A stretch of DNA of 53,633 bases from Candidatus Aegiribacteria sp. Lineage in GTDB: Bacteria; Fermentibacterota; Fermentibacteria; Fermentibacterales; JCC-6. Where the stretch lies: positions 1 through 53,633 of the forward strand of contig JAIORS010000169.1 of assembly GCA_021108005.1 (NCBI GenBank), in the 5' to 3' direction. The notes below the pieces were generated by a model that did no database searches, was not told the origin of the DNA, and saw nothing but the letters and a program-made list of their open reading frames with translations. Shown here piece after piece: positions 25,704-34,754 of this stretch; within the stretch, counting starts at the first letter, position 1, and the number at the start of each line of letters is the position of its first letter. Both the position numbers and the translations under genes were made by a program.

Positions 25704-27148
25704 CACAGCACCTCTCTCAATGCTGCGGCGGCCTCTTCTCGATCATCGAAATGAATCCGTTTCTTCCCAAGGATCTGATAGTTTTCATGTCCCTTGCCGG
25801 CTACTATTACTACATCTCCGGATTCAGCGATACCGATGGCTGATCTGATGGCGGTCCGTCTGTCAGGTTCCACAATTACATTATCGGATAACCCGGAATC
25901 GAGTCCTGCGATTATTTCATTGATAATGACACCGGGCGGTTCAGTTCTGGGATTATCGCTTGTAATCACTACAATATCCGCAATGCTTTCCGCTATGTGC
26001 CCCATGACAGGCCGCTTGGATGAATCCCTGTCACCACCTGCGCCAAAGACTGCGATAACTCTGTTTTCAGTTAGTTCCGAAGCTTGAGTCAATATTCTTT
26101 TTAAAGCATCGGGAGTATGGGCATAATCAACCGCAACCAGGAAATCCTGCCCCAGATTCACCGACTGAAACCTTCCCGGTACACCTGAGAAATCACCGAG
26201 GGATTCAGACGCTGATACTGGATCGATACCAAGCTCAACAGCTGCTGACAGAGCGCCTGCAGCATTGTAAATATTGAACTTGCCGGGAATAGACATCTCA
26301 ACCGGGATTGAAGCATTATCCGTATGAAACAGGAATGAGATTCCACCAAGTCCACCGGACATCTCACCGATACGGTATGTATCTCTTTCCCTGATTCCGA
26401 ATGTTACCGCATTCTCTATCTCGGGATATCCGGCTGAGTATGTACCTATGATCGCTCTGCCATCCTTCTTGATAAGGTCAAACAGATGCTTCTTGCAGTT
26501 GAGATACTCCTCCATGTTTCGATGATAATCCAGATGATCCTGTGTAATATTCGTGAACAGAGCCAGGTCAAATTCCACATCGTCCACCCTGCTGAGGGAA
26601 AGAGCATGACTCGACACTTCCATAACGCAGCACCTGTCATTCTTCTGAACCATTTCTCTCATCATTCTAGCAGTATCCAGGGAGCCGGGTGTAGTAACTG
26701 TTGCCCTTACGCTCTCCCCGCCAATGAGGTGACCGATTGTTCCCATTATCCCGCACTGCATGTCATGCTTCTGAAGAATCCAATGAAGCATTCTGGCAGT
26801 CGATGTTTTTCCATTTGTGCCAGTTATGCCTACGGTAACAAGTTCATCCCATGGATTACCGAAGAATCTGGCGGATATCAAGGACAGAATTCTTCTATTA
26901 TCATGATCTGGATTAACGCATATACGGGGTTCTTTAAAAACCTGCCGTTCGGTAAGAACAGCTGCCGCACCGTTGCTGATAGCCTGCTTTATGTAAAGAT
27001 GTCCGTCGGTCTTGAAACCCCTTATCGCCACAAACAGGGATCCCGGGACAACTTTTCTTGAGTCTTCCTCAATTGAAGTTATCTCAACAGGCGCAAGCTT
27101 TCCGGGAATCCGGATTCCGGTTTTCCGAAGAAGATCTGACAGGATCAT
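25703..27148 (-). CDS. murE: UDP-MurNAc-tripeptide synthetase, meso-diaminopimelate type
   Basis: Third Mur ligase. ATP loop VGITGTNGKTSTARM (106-120), CVMEVSSHALSLSRV, FTNITQDHLDYH, VAVDYAHTPDAL and FGAGGDRDSSKRP are typical. The substrate-selecting motif DNPR (near residue 398, TSDNPRTEPP) marks the meso-A2pm-adding enzyme, so the cell wall should be the Gram-negative A1-gamma type. Length 481 aa is normal. Overlaps ftsI by four bases (ATGA). Confidence 0.95.
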   Translation of the reverse strand: MILSDLLRKTGIRIPGKLAPVEITSIEEDSRKVVPGSLFVAIRGFKTDGHLYIKQAISNGAAAVLTERQVFKEPRICVNPDHDNRRILSLISARFFGNPWDELVTVGITGTNGKTSTARMLHWILQKHDMQCGIMGTIGHLIGGESVRATVTTPGSLDTARMMREMVQKNDRCCVMEVSSHALSLSRVDDVEFDLALFTNITQDHLDYHRNMEEYLNCKKHLFDLIKKDGRAIIGTYSAGYPEIENAVTFGIRERDTYRIGEMSGGLGGISFLFHTDNASIPVEMSIPGKFNIYNAAGALSAAVELGIDPVSASESLGDFSGVPGRFQSVNLGQDFLVAVDYAHTPDALKRILTQASELTENRVIAVFGAGGDRDSSKRPVMGHIAESIADIVVITSDNPRTEPPGVIINEIIAGLDSGLSDNVIVEPDRRTAIRSAIGIAESGDVVIVAGKGHENYQILGKKRIHFDDREEAAAALREVL

Positions 27149-28860
27149 TCTATTACCCCTGCCATAAGGTTTCTGTTCCCAACTCTATGACCCAGAGCAA
27201 GTTCAGGTTCAACTGCAAGAATTCTTGATGTAATGTCAGAAAACACGGGAGCCGCCGAAGCGCTCCCCCATCTGTATTCGTAATCGGGGCCGTCTATTAT
27301 CACAGCGAGGACAAAACTCGGATTATCAGCGGGAACCATTCCCACAAATGCGCTCAGGTAATCACTATCTCCGCTCAGCCTTTCCGCCGTACCTGTCTTT
27401 CCGCCCACGGCAACTCCGTCAACAGCGGCACTGGCACCGGTTCCTTCCTCAACAACAGCCCTCAGCGTTCGTCGTACAGTCTCCGCGGTTTCATGTGAGA
27501 GGGGATGGGATCGTACGATTGATTCCTCGCTCATCCATTGATCTCCATCCAGGCTGGCTTCCAGAAGCCTCGGATAGTAAAGGGTTCCCCCGTTGGCAAT
27601 CACACTGTATGCCAATGCAAGCTGAATAGGAGTAACCGTTACCTCCTGCCCTATGGCAATCTGAGCGGAAGACACTCCGGACCATCCAGGAGACCCGGGA
27701 TAGGGCAATATTCCCCTCGACTCATCAGGATATTCGATCATCGTCTGCAGACCGAATCCGAATCGGCTGCAGTACTGACAGAGAGTCGTGTCTGAAAGAA
27801 ATCGGGAGAGCATTACCGTACCCACATTGCTGGAATTAATTAATATTTCATCGCGGGTAAGAATCCCCATTTCGTGCGCATCGGAGATATTGTGATCTGC
27901 AACACTTATAAACCCGTCGCTGCAATTGAACATGTCATCTTCGTTTATCAGACCCTCTTCAATGCAGGCTGCATATGCTACAATTTTGAATGTTGAACCC
28001 GGTTCATGGTAGCCCTGAAAGCAGTGGTTCATAGCCAGAGACCCGTTTTCAGCCCTTACCGGCACACTGCCGGCTGCAAGAACCTCCCCGCTTGCCGGAT
28101 CAACCAGCACCGCAGCGGCCCAATCGCAGTTGAACCGGTCAGTGGCTATTTCAAGTTCCTCCATAATAATACACTGGAATCTTGCATCTATAGTGAGCAT
28201 GATGTCCTGTCCATCAACTGCTGGAGTATTGTCTGCATCGGGATCAGTAAGGTTGTATCTGCCTGTGGCACTTTTCTCTATAAACAGCCTGCCGTCAATT
28301 CCCTGCAGGTCTGAGTTGAACCATGCTTCTATTCCTTCTGAATTCTCAGCTGTAAACCTTCCAACTATTCCGGCTCCAATATCACCCATAGGATAAGTGC
28401 GCTCCTGATTAACATTAACGCTTACACCCGGAGGCAAACCCGAATTCATCAGGACAATCGCGTCCTGATAAGGAACATCGATTGCTAAAATCTGATTGCC
28501 GGAACGTCTTTCAGCGGGGAAGTCCACCAACGAATACTCACCCAGCTTCCGTACAAGACTATCGATAAGAACGATTCCTTCTGAAGGAACTTCGGGCCAG
28601 TAGATCTGAAAAGTGGCAACGGCTCTGTTACCGGCCAGAAGGTAACCGTTTCTGTCCAGTATTCTTCCCCTTCGTGCTTCCACATCAATAAGTGTCGTAT
28701 GCTGATTGCATGCTACATCGGAATAGTGCTGATGGTGTACGATCTGAATATTGACAAGCCTCCCGACAATAATAAGAAAACCAATCAGAGTTGAAACCAT
28801 AAGCATCTTCAGTCTCGCGGAGCGCCTTTCGGGGGAAATTTCACTGTTCCATACAGACAT
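27145..28860 (-). CDS. ftsI: Septal class B penicillin-binding protein (FtsI/PBP3 type)
   Basis: Transpeptidase that crosslinks septal peptidoglycan. One N-terminal membrane helix (about 18-37), then the dimerisation domain with RRGRILDRNG (63-72), and the transpeptidase domain with S289-T-F-K292, S343-S-N345 and KTG (in GGKTGTAERL). No PASTA domain follows. I start at the ATG at 28860 (571 aa), with GGGGGTGAG upstream and a 20-base overlap with ftsL; an in-frame ATG at 28899 would overlap by 59 bases. Position after ftsL and before murE supports FtsI. Confidence 0.93.
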   Translation of the reverse strand: MSVWNSEISPERRSARLKMLMVSTLIGFLIIVGRLVNIQIVHHQHYSDVACNQHTTLIDVEARRGRILDRNGYLLAGNRAVATFQIYWPEVPSEGIVLIDSLVRKLGEYSLVDFPAERRSGNQILAIDVPYQDAIVLMNSGLPPGVSVNVNQERTYPMGDIGAGIVGRFTAENSEGIEAWFNSDLQGIDGRLFIEKSATGRYNLTDPDADNTPAVDGQDIMLTIDARFQCIIMEELEIATDRFNCDWAAAVLVDPASGEVLAAGSVPVRAENGSLAMNHCFQGYHEPGSTFKIVAYAACIEEGLINEDDMFNCSDGFISVADHNISDAHEMGILTRDEILINSSNVGTVMLSRFLSDTTLCQYCSRFGFGLQTMIEYPDESRGILPYPGSPGWSGVSSAQIAIGQEVTVTPIQLALAYSVIANGGTLYYPRLLEASLDGDQWMSEESIVRSHPLSHETAETVRRTLRAVVEEGTGASAAVDGVAVGGKTGTAERLSGDSDYLSAFVGMVPADNPSFVLAVIIDGPDYEYRWGSASAAPVFSDITSRILAVEPELALGHRVGNRNLMAGVIE

Positions 28861-29155
28861 GCTGCTCACCCCCGGATACATCAGAATCCAGTCTGACAAC
28901 CGAGAAATTCTGAAGAGGTACGGGTGCCAGTCCCAATTCTGTACCTACTTTCTGAAGTCGTTCAGGATTAAGGAGAGCTGCCCTTTCAACCAGTAATTCG
29001 TCCCGTTTCCAGCTGAGCTGACGGTCCAGTTCAGCAAGATTCTTATATCTCATGGAGAGCAGCAGTCTCCAGTTGTAAATACCAGCTTCAAGCACGATAA
29101 GAAGTAAGAATCCCCCTGCGATAACCAGAAGAATCCTGCGTACTCCTGATTTCAT
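28841..29155 (-). CDS. ftsL: FtsL-like cell division protein
   Basis: The 104-aa bitopic protein has a basic N-terminus, one membrane helix (about 8-26) and then a charged, heptad-like coiled-coil region (NLAELDRQLSWKRDELLVERAALLNPERLQKVGTELG). FtsL proteins are poorly conserved in sequence; this size, topology and the location between rsmH and ftsI are the evidence. It would form the FtsQLB-like complex with FtsQ. Overlaps rsmH by four bases. Confidence 0.75.
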   Translation of the reverse strand: MKSGVRRILLVIAGGFLLLIVLEAGIYNWRLLLSMRYKNLAELDRQLSWKRDELLVERAALLNPERLQKVGTELGLAPVPLQNFSVVRLDSDVSGGEQHVCMEQ

Positions 29156-30063
29156 ATCCTTATCCCCATACGTAACCTTGCTGATCTGGCTCTGCTGTTT
29201 TCCTTTACCTCGTCCTCACCTGGAATAATCCATTTGGGTGAATGCTGCTTGTATAAAGGATCATCCCTGAAAAGCAATTTGATCCTTCTGTCCTCGATAG
29301 AATGAAACGTGATAAATGCAATTCTGGCACCTGTGTCGGTCCAGCTATCAAGGGTATCTATAAGCGTGTTCAGTTGATCAAGCTCTTCGTTAACGGCAAT
29401 TCTAAGAGCCTGGAATACCCTTGAAAGCACTTTATAGGAACTGCCTTTTACAGAGCCATTTATTATCGCAGCAAGCTCAAGGGTTGTTCTTACAGGCCTG
29501 TTTGTTACAATCGCTTTTGCTATCCTTCTACTTCTCCCCTCTTCACCGTATCTGTAGATGATATCGGCTATATCTTTTTCGGACATTCTGTTAAGCAGTT
29601 CTGCCGCGGTTTTGCCCGAAGAATCATCGAATCTCATATCAAGGGGACCTTCGAACCTGTATGAGAATCCCCTCGATGGTTCATCAAGCTGTATTGATGA
29701 AAGACCCAGATCAAAAAGAGCAGCTGACGCCTTCGGTAATCCCATTTCGTTCATGATATCGGGTATCTCCGTATAACTCCCGCGCCGTACGGTAACTTCA
29801 GGATTATCGCCGAACCTGCTTCTGAGGATCGATACGGCCGCAGGATCGCGATCAATAGCCAGAAAACTCATTCCCGGTATTGCTCTTGAAAGCATTGCCA
29901 GATGCCCCCCTGCCCCAGCAGTTCCATCTACAAAAAGCCCTTCATTCGGGCCATCCGCAAAAAAATCAACTACCTCATTGGCCATAACTGGCACATGAGG
30001 CAGTACACCCATTTCATTCCGGAAACTGTCCCGACTGTCTTTTTTCGATCTTCCTGCACCCAT
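29152..30063 (-). CDS. rsmH: 16S rRNA (cytosine-1402-N4)-methyltransferase
   Basis: Methylates C1402 in the decoding centre of 16S rRNA. The N-terminal HVPVMANEVVDFF, SAM loop FVDGTAGAGGHLAML, ALFDLGLSSIQLDEPSRGFSYRFEGPLDMRFD, and near the end ITFHSIEDRRIKLLFR are diagnostic. The first 18 residues before the conserved start are extra and basic. GAGG lies before the ATG. Second gene of the dcw operon, 36 bases after mraZ. Confidence 0.95.
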   Translation of the reverse strand: MGAGRSKKDSRDSFRNEMGVLPHVPVMANEVVDFFADGPNEGLFVDGTAGAGGHLAMLSRAIPGMSFLAIDRDPAAVSILRSRFGDNPEVTVRRGSYTEIPDIMNEMGLPKASAALFDLGLSSIQLDEPSRGFSYRFEGPLDMRFDDSSGKTAAELLNRMSEKDIADIIYRYGEEGRSRRIAKAIVTNRPVRTTLELAAIINGSVKGSSYKVLSRVFQALRIAVNEELDQLNTLIDTLDSWTDTGARIAFITFHSIEDRRIKLLFRDDPLYKQHSPKWIIPGEDEVKENSRARSARLRMGIRI

Positions 30064-30099
30064 TGAAACCAGGCCTCCTGCAAGTGGAGAGATTTCAAC

Positions 30100-30540
30100 T
30101 CAGTAAATGTCTATATCGATTTCCTCAATTGCTTCTTCCAGAGAGGATACCTGTTCCTCTTTCCGTCCGGCATAACGCTGGGCAGCCCAGAGTTCGATTG
30201 AGTCAAGAAAACCTATGAAAACGACTTCGTGTGTTATCCCGGAAACTTCGATCAAATCGGAAGGAATAGTAATCCTGCCCTGGCCATCTATATTCACAGG
30301 TCGAATGTACTGGGAGAACTCGCGAATGATGTCTCTGTTCCTTCTGCTGTTTCTGGAAAGTGATGCAAGCGCATCTCTGACCTTCTGCCACTTCTCCGGC
30401 GGATAAAGAATGAGGCTTCCTTCCATACCCTTCCCAATGAAGAGACCTTCTTTGGGCAGCTGCCTTCGGAACTGAGCGGGTACACTTACCCGGCCCTTAT
30501 CATCAAGCGTATGTAAATGCTTTCCTGTGTATTCGCTCAT
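30100..30540 (-). CDS. mraZ: Transcriptional regulator MraZ
   Basis: The 146-aa protein has two SpoVT/AbrB-type halves: YTGKHLHTLDDKGRVSVPAQFRRQL and RPVNIDGQGRITIPSDLIEVSG. MraZ forms a ring-shaped oligomer that binds repeated TGGG boxes ahead of its own gene and represses the dcw operon. Such boxes are present at 30566-30610. GGAGG lies eight bases before the ATG. First gene of the operon. Confidence 0.95.
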   Translation of the reverse strand: MSEYTGKHLHTLDDKGRVSVPAQFRRQLPKEGLFIGKGMEGSLILYPPEKWQKVRDALASLSRNSRRNRDIIREFSQYIRPVNIDGQGRITIPSDLIEVSGITHEVVFIGFLDSIELWAAQRYAGRKEEQVSSLEEAIEEIDIDIY

Positions 30541-30558
30541 ACGTTATCCTCCAGTCCA

Positions 30559-30586
30559 ATTCTATCCCACAATTTCCCACTGTCAA
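30559..30586 (-). promoter_or_regulatory. dcw operon promoter
   Basis: Minus strand perfect TTGACA (30581-30586), 16-base spacer, TAGAAT (30559-30564, 5 of 6). It lies 19 bases before the mraZ ATG, so the leader is very short. Two MraZ boxes sit inside the spacer. Confidence 0.75.
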
Positions 30587-30610
30587 CCCATTCTATGGGA
30601 TAGTATCCCA
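30566..30610 (-). promoter_or_regulatory. MraZ boxes (TGGG repeats) at the dcw promoter
   Basis: TGGG occurs on the minus strand at 30566-30569, 30576-30579, 30587-30590 and 30607-30610, with steps of 10, 11 and 20 bases. A fifth, inverted copy at 30596-30599 makes a TGGGATA-g-TATCCCA palindrome with the last. Repeats of TGGG at about one helical turn are the known MraZ target, so the operon is probably autoregulated. Bases 30611-30787 show no gene. Confidence 0.75.
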
Positions 30611-30787
30611 CATAAACTCGACGTTGAGATATATTACTCTTCTATAATGTTGTTACATAATATTTTATAGATGGAATTGGTTACACTGAATGTGTGTGTG
30701 GATTCCTGCTTCTAATGAAGATACATTGTACGATGTTTTTGGCGGACTGGAAATACCGATTCAGTAAGCCTGCAGAACCACAGGTCG

Positions 30788-33037
30788 TTACTCAGATTTC
30801 TTCCTGGTAAGGTCTTTTATACGGCGCTTTTTCCTTGATTCATCCTGATAGTAATAGTGATACCTGTAAGTGTAGTAGCTATACGAGGTGTAAATATTTA
30901 TGGGATCGAATTGATTCAGAACGGCACCTGCGCAGTAGCCGGATCCTCTCTGAAGTTTCTCCCACGCTGATTTCAGCACTTTACGATCGATCTTCTTCAC
31001 ACCCACAACCATAAGCGTAGCATCCACTTCAGGGCTCAGCACAATGGGATCGGTTACAACCGCAACCGGGGGACTATCAAGAATAACCATGTCGAATGAT
31101 TCTCGGAGCCTCGCCAGGAAATTCCTGAATCTTTTGCTACCGAGCAATTCTGAGGGATTATGCGGTATATATCCGCATGTAAGAACAGATAGATTTTCAA
31201 CACCTGTGGCTTTAACAGCTTCTTCTATAGGAACAACACCAGCTATCGCTTCCGAAAACCCTGGTTCCCGCTCAAGGCCGAAGATTTTATGCATCACGGG
31301 ACGCCTCAGATCAGTATCCACCAGTAAAATCCTGGCTCCGGTCTGAGCAAAAGCCACAGCAAGGTTACCGGCTGTAGTGGATTTCCCCTCCCTTGGGCCT
31401 GCGCTGGTGACAAGAATCGAATGAATCCCCTTCTCGGCTGCGCTGAAACGGAGGCTTGTTCTGAGATCTCTGTACGCCTCGCTGGCGGCCTGCCTTGGAG
31501 CGGTTATCATTATCAGCCCCTGTTCACCTCCGTGAAGCGTAACATCGGATTTGTGAACCTTCGGAATAACACCTATAACAGGAATGCCAAGATTCTCAAT
31601 ATCCTCGGGATTTTTAATAGAAGAATCCAGTTGCTCCTTCAGGAAAATGAACCCGATTCCCGCGGCAAGTCCCGCGAATATTCCGAGTATCAGATTTCGC
31701 TTTTTATTAGGCTTGATCATGCCGCCGGGAAGAGCGGTATCTACGATTGTTACATTACCTATCTGACCTGCCTCGGCAATCCTGACTTCTTCGAATTTGG
31801 TTCGAAGCAGCAGGTAGATATTCTCGCTTACCGTCCAGTTTCTCTCAAGCCTGGTAAGTCTCAGTTCCAATTCGGGAAGAATCGATATGCTGTCTTCAAG
31901 ATCCAGTATGATACTTCTCAGAACAGATTCTCTGATTCTCTCAGCTCTGAGCTGCGATTCAACCGTTACCAGATCTGATACAATTCCCTGAAGAGATTGG
32001 GCTGGATCGTTGGGATACTGACTGTAAGCAGCTTCTTCAAGTGCCCGTGTAAGAGCTTCCCTTCTGGTGGAGATTTGACTGTCCATATCCATGATAACAT
32101 TGTCATTCTCTGAACTGCCTCTGGCAATCAGCGAAGCCCTGGATGATTCTAGAGTCGCTATATCCCGTTCAAGCTGCGCGATAAAAGTGGAATTCATACA
32201 TGTGATATCCTCCGCGAAACCCGCGCGGCCAATCTCGAGCTGATCTGAGTAATAAACCTTCTGTGCCTGCAGCGCTCCCTGCTCCGTCCTTGATGTGGCT
32301 GCAGCGGTCTCGAAGGTGGACAGGTTTCTTACGATCTGAGCTGTTTCGGTACTCAGGCTTACTATTCCATATTCCTCTTTGAACACGGTCAGAGAATCCT
32401 CAGATTCAGCGAGTTCCAATGAAATAATGTCAAGCTGTTCAGCAAGGAATTCCTTGACTATTGTGTTCTCACCCCGTTCATCGGCAAGATTCTTCCTGTA
32501 GTAGGTCTGGACAACAAGGTTGGCCATTGTGGCTGCGGCAACGGGAGAATAACCGGTCGCTGAAAGAATGAAAAAATCCGTATCCTTCATATTGCTGACT
32601 GAGATGCTCCCCCTGGCCAATCCAATAAGTGAACCCCTCAGATTGTTCTGCGGTATCCCCAGGTCACCGTAAATGATAGCCAACAGACTATCCGTATTCG
32701 GAGATCTCATAATAGAATCAGCTACCGCCTCGGCCATGCTTCTGCTGTGTATGATCTGTATCTGGTTGTTCCGCTTGGGATCCATTTCGAACCAGAGCAC
32801 ACTCGACATATTGAGAGTCTGTGTCATGTTACTGCTGAGATCGTAAATAAATGTGGCTGATGATCTGTATACGGGCCTCGTTCTTGAAGTTATCCAGATA
32901 CTCGCAGTTATGGAAACTATCAGGAATCCCAGAACGAGCCATTTGTTATGATAAAGAAGCCACAGGTATTCCGATATGTTTATAGATTCCCGTTCTTCCT
33001 GGAAAGTACTGTCATTCATCGGTCTGTCATTATCCAT
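30788..33037 (-). CDS. Wzc-like polysaccharide copolymerase/tyrosine autokinase
   Basis: The 749-aa protein joins a Wzz-type chain-length domain to a BY-kinase. A helix at about 30-50 and a second at about 455-475 flank a long periplasmic coiled-coil region with a GNVR-like segment. The cytoplasmic part has Walker A in TSAGPREGKSTTAGNL (about 540-555), Walker A' ILLVDTDLRRP and Walker B MVILDSPP. The tail has nine tyrosines within 17 residues before a basic end, the phosphorylation cluster of such kinases. It would control capsule or exopolysaccharide assembly with the SLBB protein upstream. An ATG at 33019 gives an ATGA overlap; 33037 has the better ribosome binding site. Confidence 0.88.
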   Translation of the reverse strand: MDNDRPMNDSTFQEERESINISEYLWLLYHNKWLVLGFLIVSITASIWITSRTRPVYRSSATFIYDLSSNMTQTLNMSSVLWFEMDPKRNNQIQIIHSRSMAEAVADSIMRSPNTDSLLAIIYGDLGIPQNNLRGSLIGLARGSISVSNMKDTDFFILSATGYSPVAAATMANLVVQTYYRKNLADERGENTIVKEFLAEQLDIISLELAESEDSLTVFKEEYGIVSLSTETAQIVRNLSTFETAAATSRTEQGALQAQKVYYSDQLEIGRAGFAEDITCMNSTFIAQLERDIATLESSRASLIARGSSENDNVIMDMDSQISTRREALTRALEEAAYSQYPNDPAQSLQGIVSDLVTVESQLRAERIRESVLRSIILDLEDSISILPELELRLTRLERNWTVSENIYLLLRTKFEEVRIAEAGQIGNVTIVDTALPGGMIKPNKKRNLILGIFAGLAAGIGFIFLKEQLDSSIKNPEDIENLGIPVIGVIPKVHKSDVTLHGGEQGLIMITAPRQAASEAYRDLRTSLRFSAAEKGIHSILVTSAGPREGKSTTAGNLAVAFAQTGARILLVDTDLRRPVMHKIFGLEREPGFSEAIAGVVPIEEAVKATGVENLSVLTCGYIPHNPSELLGSKRFRNFLARLRESFDMVILDSPPVAVVTDPIVLSPEVDATLMVVGVKKIDRKVLKSAWEKLQRGSGYCAGAVLNQFDPINIYTSYSYYTYRYHYYYQDESRKKRRIKDLTRKKSE

Positions 33038-33444
33038 ATCAGATTCACCGCAACAATAATCTTGTATGAGAAATCAATTGCGGTTTTCCACCACTCGAAA
33101 CTGTTGGTAGGTATGTGTATTGTGGCTCCAGGTTCAAGAACCGGAATGGGGTCGCCCTCAGCATCCAGGAAGTGATCGAGATTGTATCTTATTTCGCTGT
33201 CTTCGTAAATTATTCTTACATCGCTGAGTTTCGCCTGTGACGTAGGTCCTCCCGCAACGGATATACCTACTATCAGATCAGCTTCAACGGGAACAAGGTG
33301 CGTGCCGGGACTTCTCACCTCTCCCCATACGTGAATACTCATTAGGACTTCATCAGTCTCAACTCCGGGAACTGTATATCTCTCAAGCCCGGAAGCGTAA
33401 AGAATAAAAACAACTGTAATCACAAGAACAGCGGAAATTCTCAT
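33016..33444 (-). CDS. Single-SLBB polysaccharide export-related protein
   Basis: The 142-aa protein has an N-terminal hydrophobic signal/anchor (about 3-19), then a beta-grasp SLBB domain (IHVWGEVRSPGTHLVPVEADLIVGISVAGGPTSQAKLSDVRI), a second half-repeat ending PVLEPGATIHIPTNS, and a hydrophobic C-terminal helix (about 122-138). It lacks the larger N-terminal domain of Wza-type outer-membrane exporters. It sits directly before the Wzc-like gene, overlapping it, and after the dehydrogenase with a four-base overlap. A periplasmic or membrane-anchored adaptor for polysaccharide export is likely. Confidence 0.72.
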   Translation of the reverse strand: MRISAVLVITVVFILYASGLERYTVPGVETDEVLMSIHVWGEVRSPGTHLVPVEADLIVGISVAGGPTSQAKLSDVRIIYEDSEIRYNLDHFLDAEGDPIPVLEPGATIHIPTNSFEWWKTAIDFSYKIIVAVNLIWIMTDR

Positions 33445-34754
33445 GCCTTAACTACTTTCTCCTTACCACCCGTTATCTCTGAACATGCGTTTCTTGTATC
33501 AATAATAAGGGATGAATTGTCAACTATCCACTGATAATCATAACAAGAATGATTTGTAATGATTATAGCACAATCGTATCTATTGAGAGTATCCTCGGTA
33601 AGTTCTACCGAAACAGGCCTGCGTTGAGTCTGTCTTGTTTCACCGATACTCCCGACATAGGGATCGTTGTAATCAACTACCGCTCCCATTTCGAGGAGTT
33701 CGTCCATAACCTTGAGAGCCGGAGTCTCTCGAATATCATCTATATCAGGTTTGTATGCCATGCCAAGGATTAGTATCCTGCTTCCGTTTACGCTTTTCTG
33801 CCTGTCATTAAGAGCCTTCGTTATTATCGAGACAACGAAGGTGGGCATTGCGGTGTTGACCTCCCCTGCCAATTCGATAAAACGTGTAGGCATTCCGAAC
33901 TGATGTGCTTTCCAGGTCAGGTAGAAGGGATCGATTGGAATGCAGTGCCCCCCAAGTCCCGGCCCGGGGAAAAACGGGGTGAAGCCGAAGGGTTTCGTTG
34001 AAGCAGCCTCAATGACTTCCCAAATATCAACACCCATCCTTGAAGCGAGCATTTTCAGCTCATTTACAAGGGCGATGTTTACGGCCCTGTAGGTATTCTC
34101 GGTTATCTTCGCCATCTCGGCAACCTCTGGAGAACTGACGGTAACAACATCATCAACCGCAAAGGAGTAGACCATCTTCGCAGCCACTGAACCTTCGGGA
34201 GTTAATGCGCCAACGAGTTTCGGTATTGTCCTTGTGTTGTATGTCTTGTTACCGGGATCCTCCCTCTCGGGAGAAAACGCAACGAAGAAATCCTCTCCGG
34301 CCTTGAGGCCGCTTTCTTCCAGGATCGGCACAAGCTGTTCCCTGGTTGTACCCGGGTATGTTGTCGATTCGAGCACAATAAGCTGGCCGGGCTGCAAATA
34401 TTTGGAAATTTCTCTACCGGTACTGGTAACGAAACTGAGATCGGGTTCTCTGGATTTACCAAGAGGGGTGGGAACACAGATGATAACGGCATCCGAATCC
34501 TTCATTTGCGAGAAATCAGTTGTACATTCTATCCTGCCGGTTTCAACAGCAGCGGAGATCCGCTCAGATGGGATGGTCTTCAGGTAACTTCTGCCCTCGC
34601 CAATAAGCCTGGGCTTCTCCGGATCAACATCAATACCAGCAACCCTGCATCCTCCCTGAACGAATTCCAGAGCCAGCGGAAGCCCGACATAACCAAGGCC
34701 AATAATTGCAACGGATGGATATTCAGAGCCGTTCAGTCTGTCAGTGAATTTCAT
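33441..34754 (-). CDS. UDP-N-acetyl-hexosamine 6-dehydrogenase (WbpA/WecC type)
   Basis: NAD-dependent oxidation of a UDP-HexNAc to the uronic acid. Rossmann loop IIGLGYVGLPLALEF (18-32), VPTPLGKSREPDLS, ESTTYPGTT, SPEREDPGN, and the catalytic Cys (about residue 270) in GPGLGGHCIPIDPFYLTWKA. The SPERxxPG and GHCIPIDP forms are those of UDP-GlcNAc/ManNAc dehydrogenases, not of UDP-glucose enzymes. Length 437 aa is usual. It overlaps ugd and the SLBB gene by four bases each, so all four genes form one operon. Confidence 0.87.
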   Translation of the reverse strand: MKFTDRLNGSEYPSVAIIGLGYVGLPLALEFVQGGCRVAGIDVDPEKPRLIGEGRSYLKTIPSERISAAVETGRIECTTDFSQMKDSDAVIICVPTPLGKSREPDLSFVTSTGREISKYLQPGQLIVLESTTYPGTTREQLVPILEESGLKAGEDFFVAFSPEREDPGNKTYNTRTIPKLVGALTPEGSVAAKMVYSFAVDDVVTVSSPEVAEMAKITENTYRAVNIALVNELKMLASRMGVDIWEVIEAASTKPFGFTPFFPGPGLGGHCIPIDPFYLTWKAHQFGMPTRFIELAGEVNTAMPTFVVSIITKALNDRQKSVNGSRILILGMAYKPDIDDIRETPALKVMDELLEMGAVVDYNDPYVGSIGETRQTQRRPVSVELTEDTLNRYDCAIIITNHSCYDYQWIVDNSSLIIDTRNACSEITGGKEKVVKA

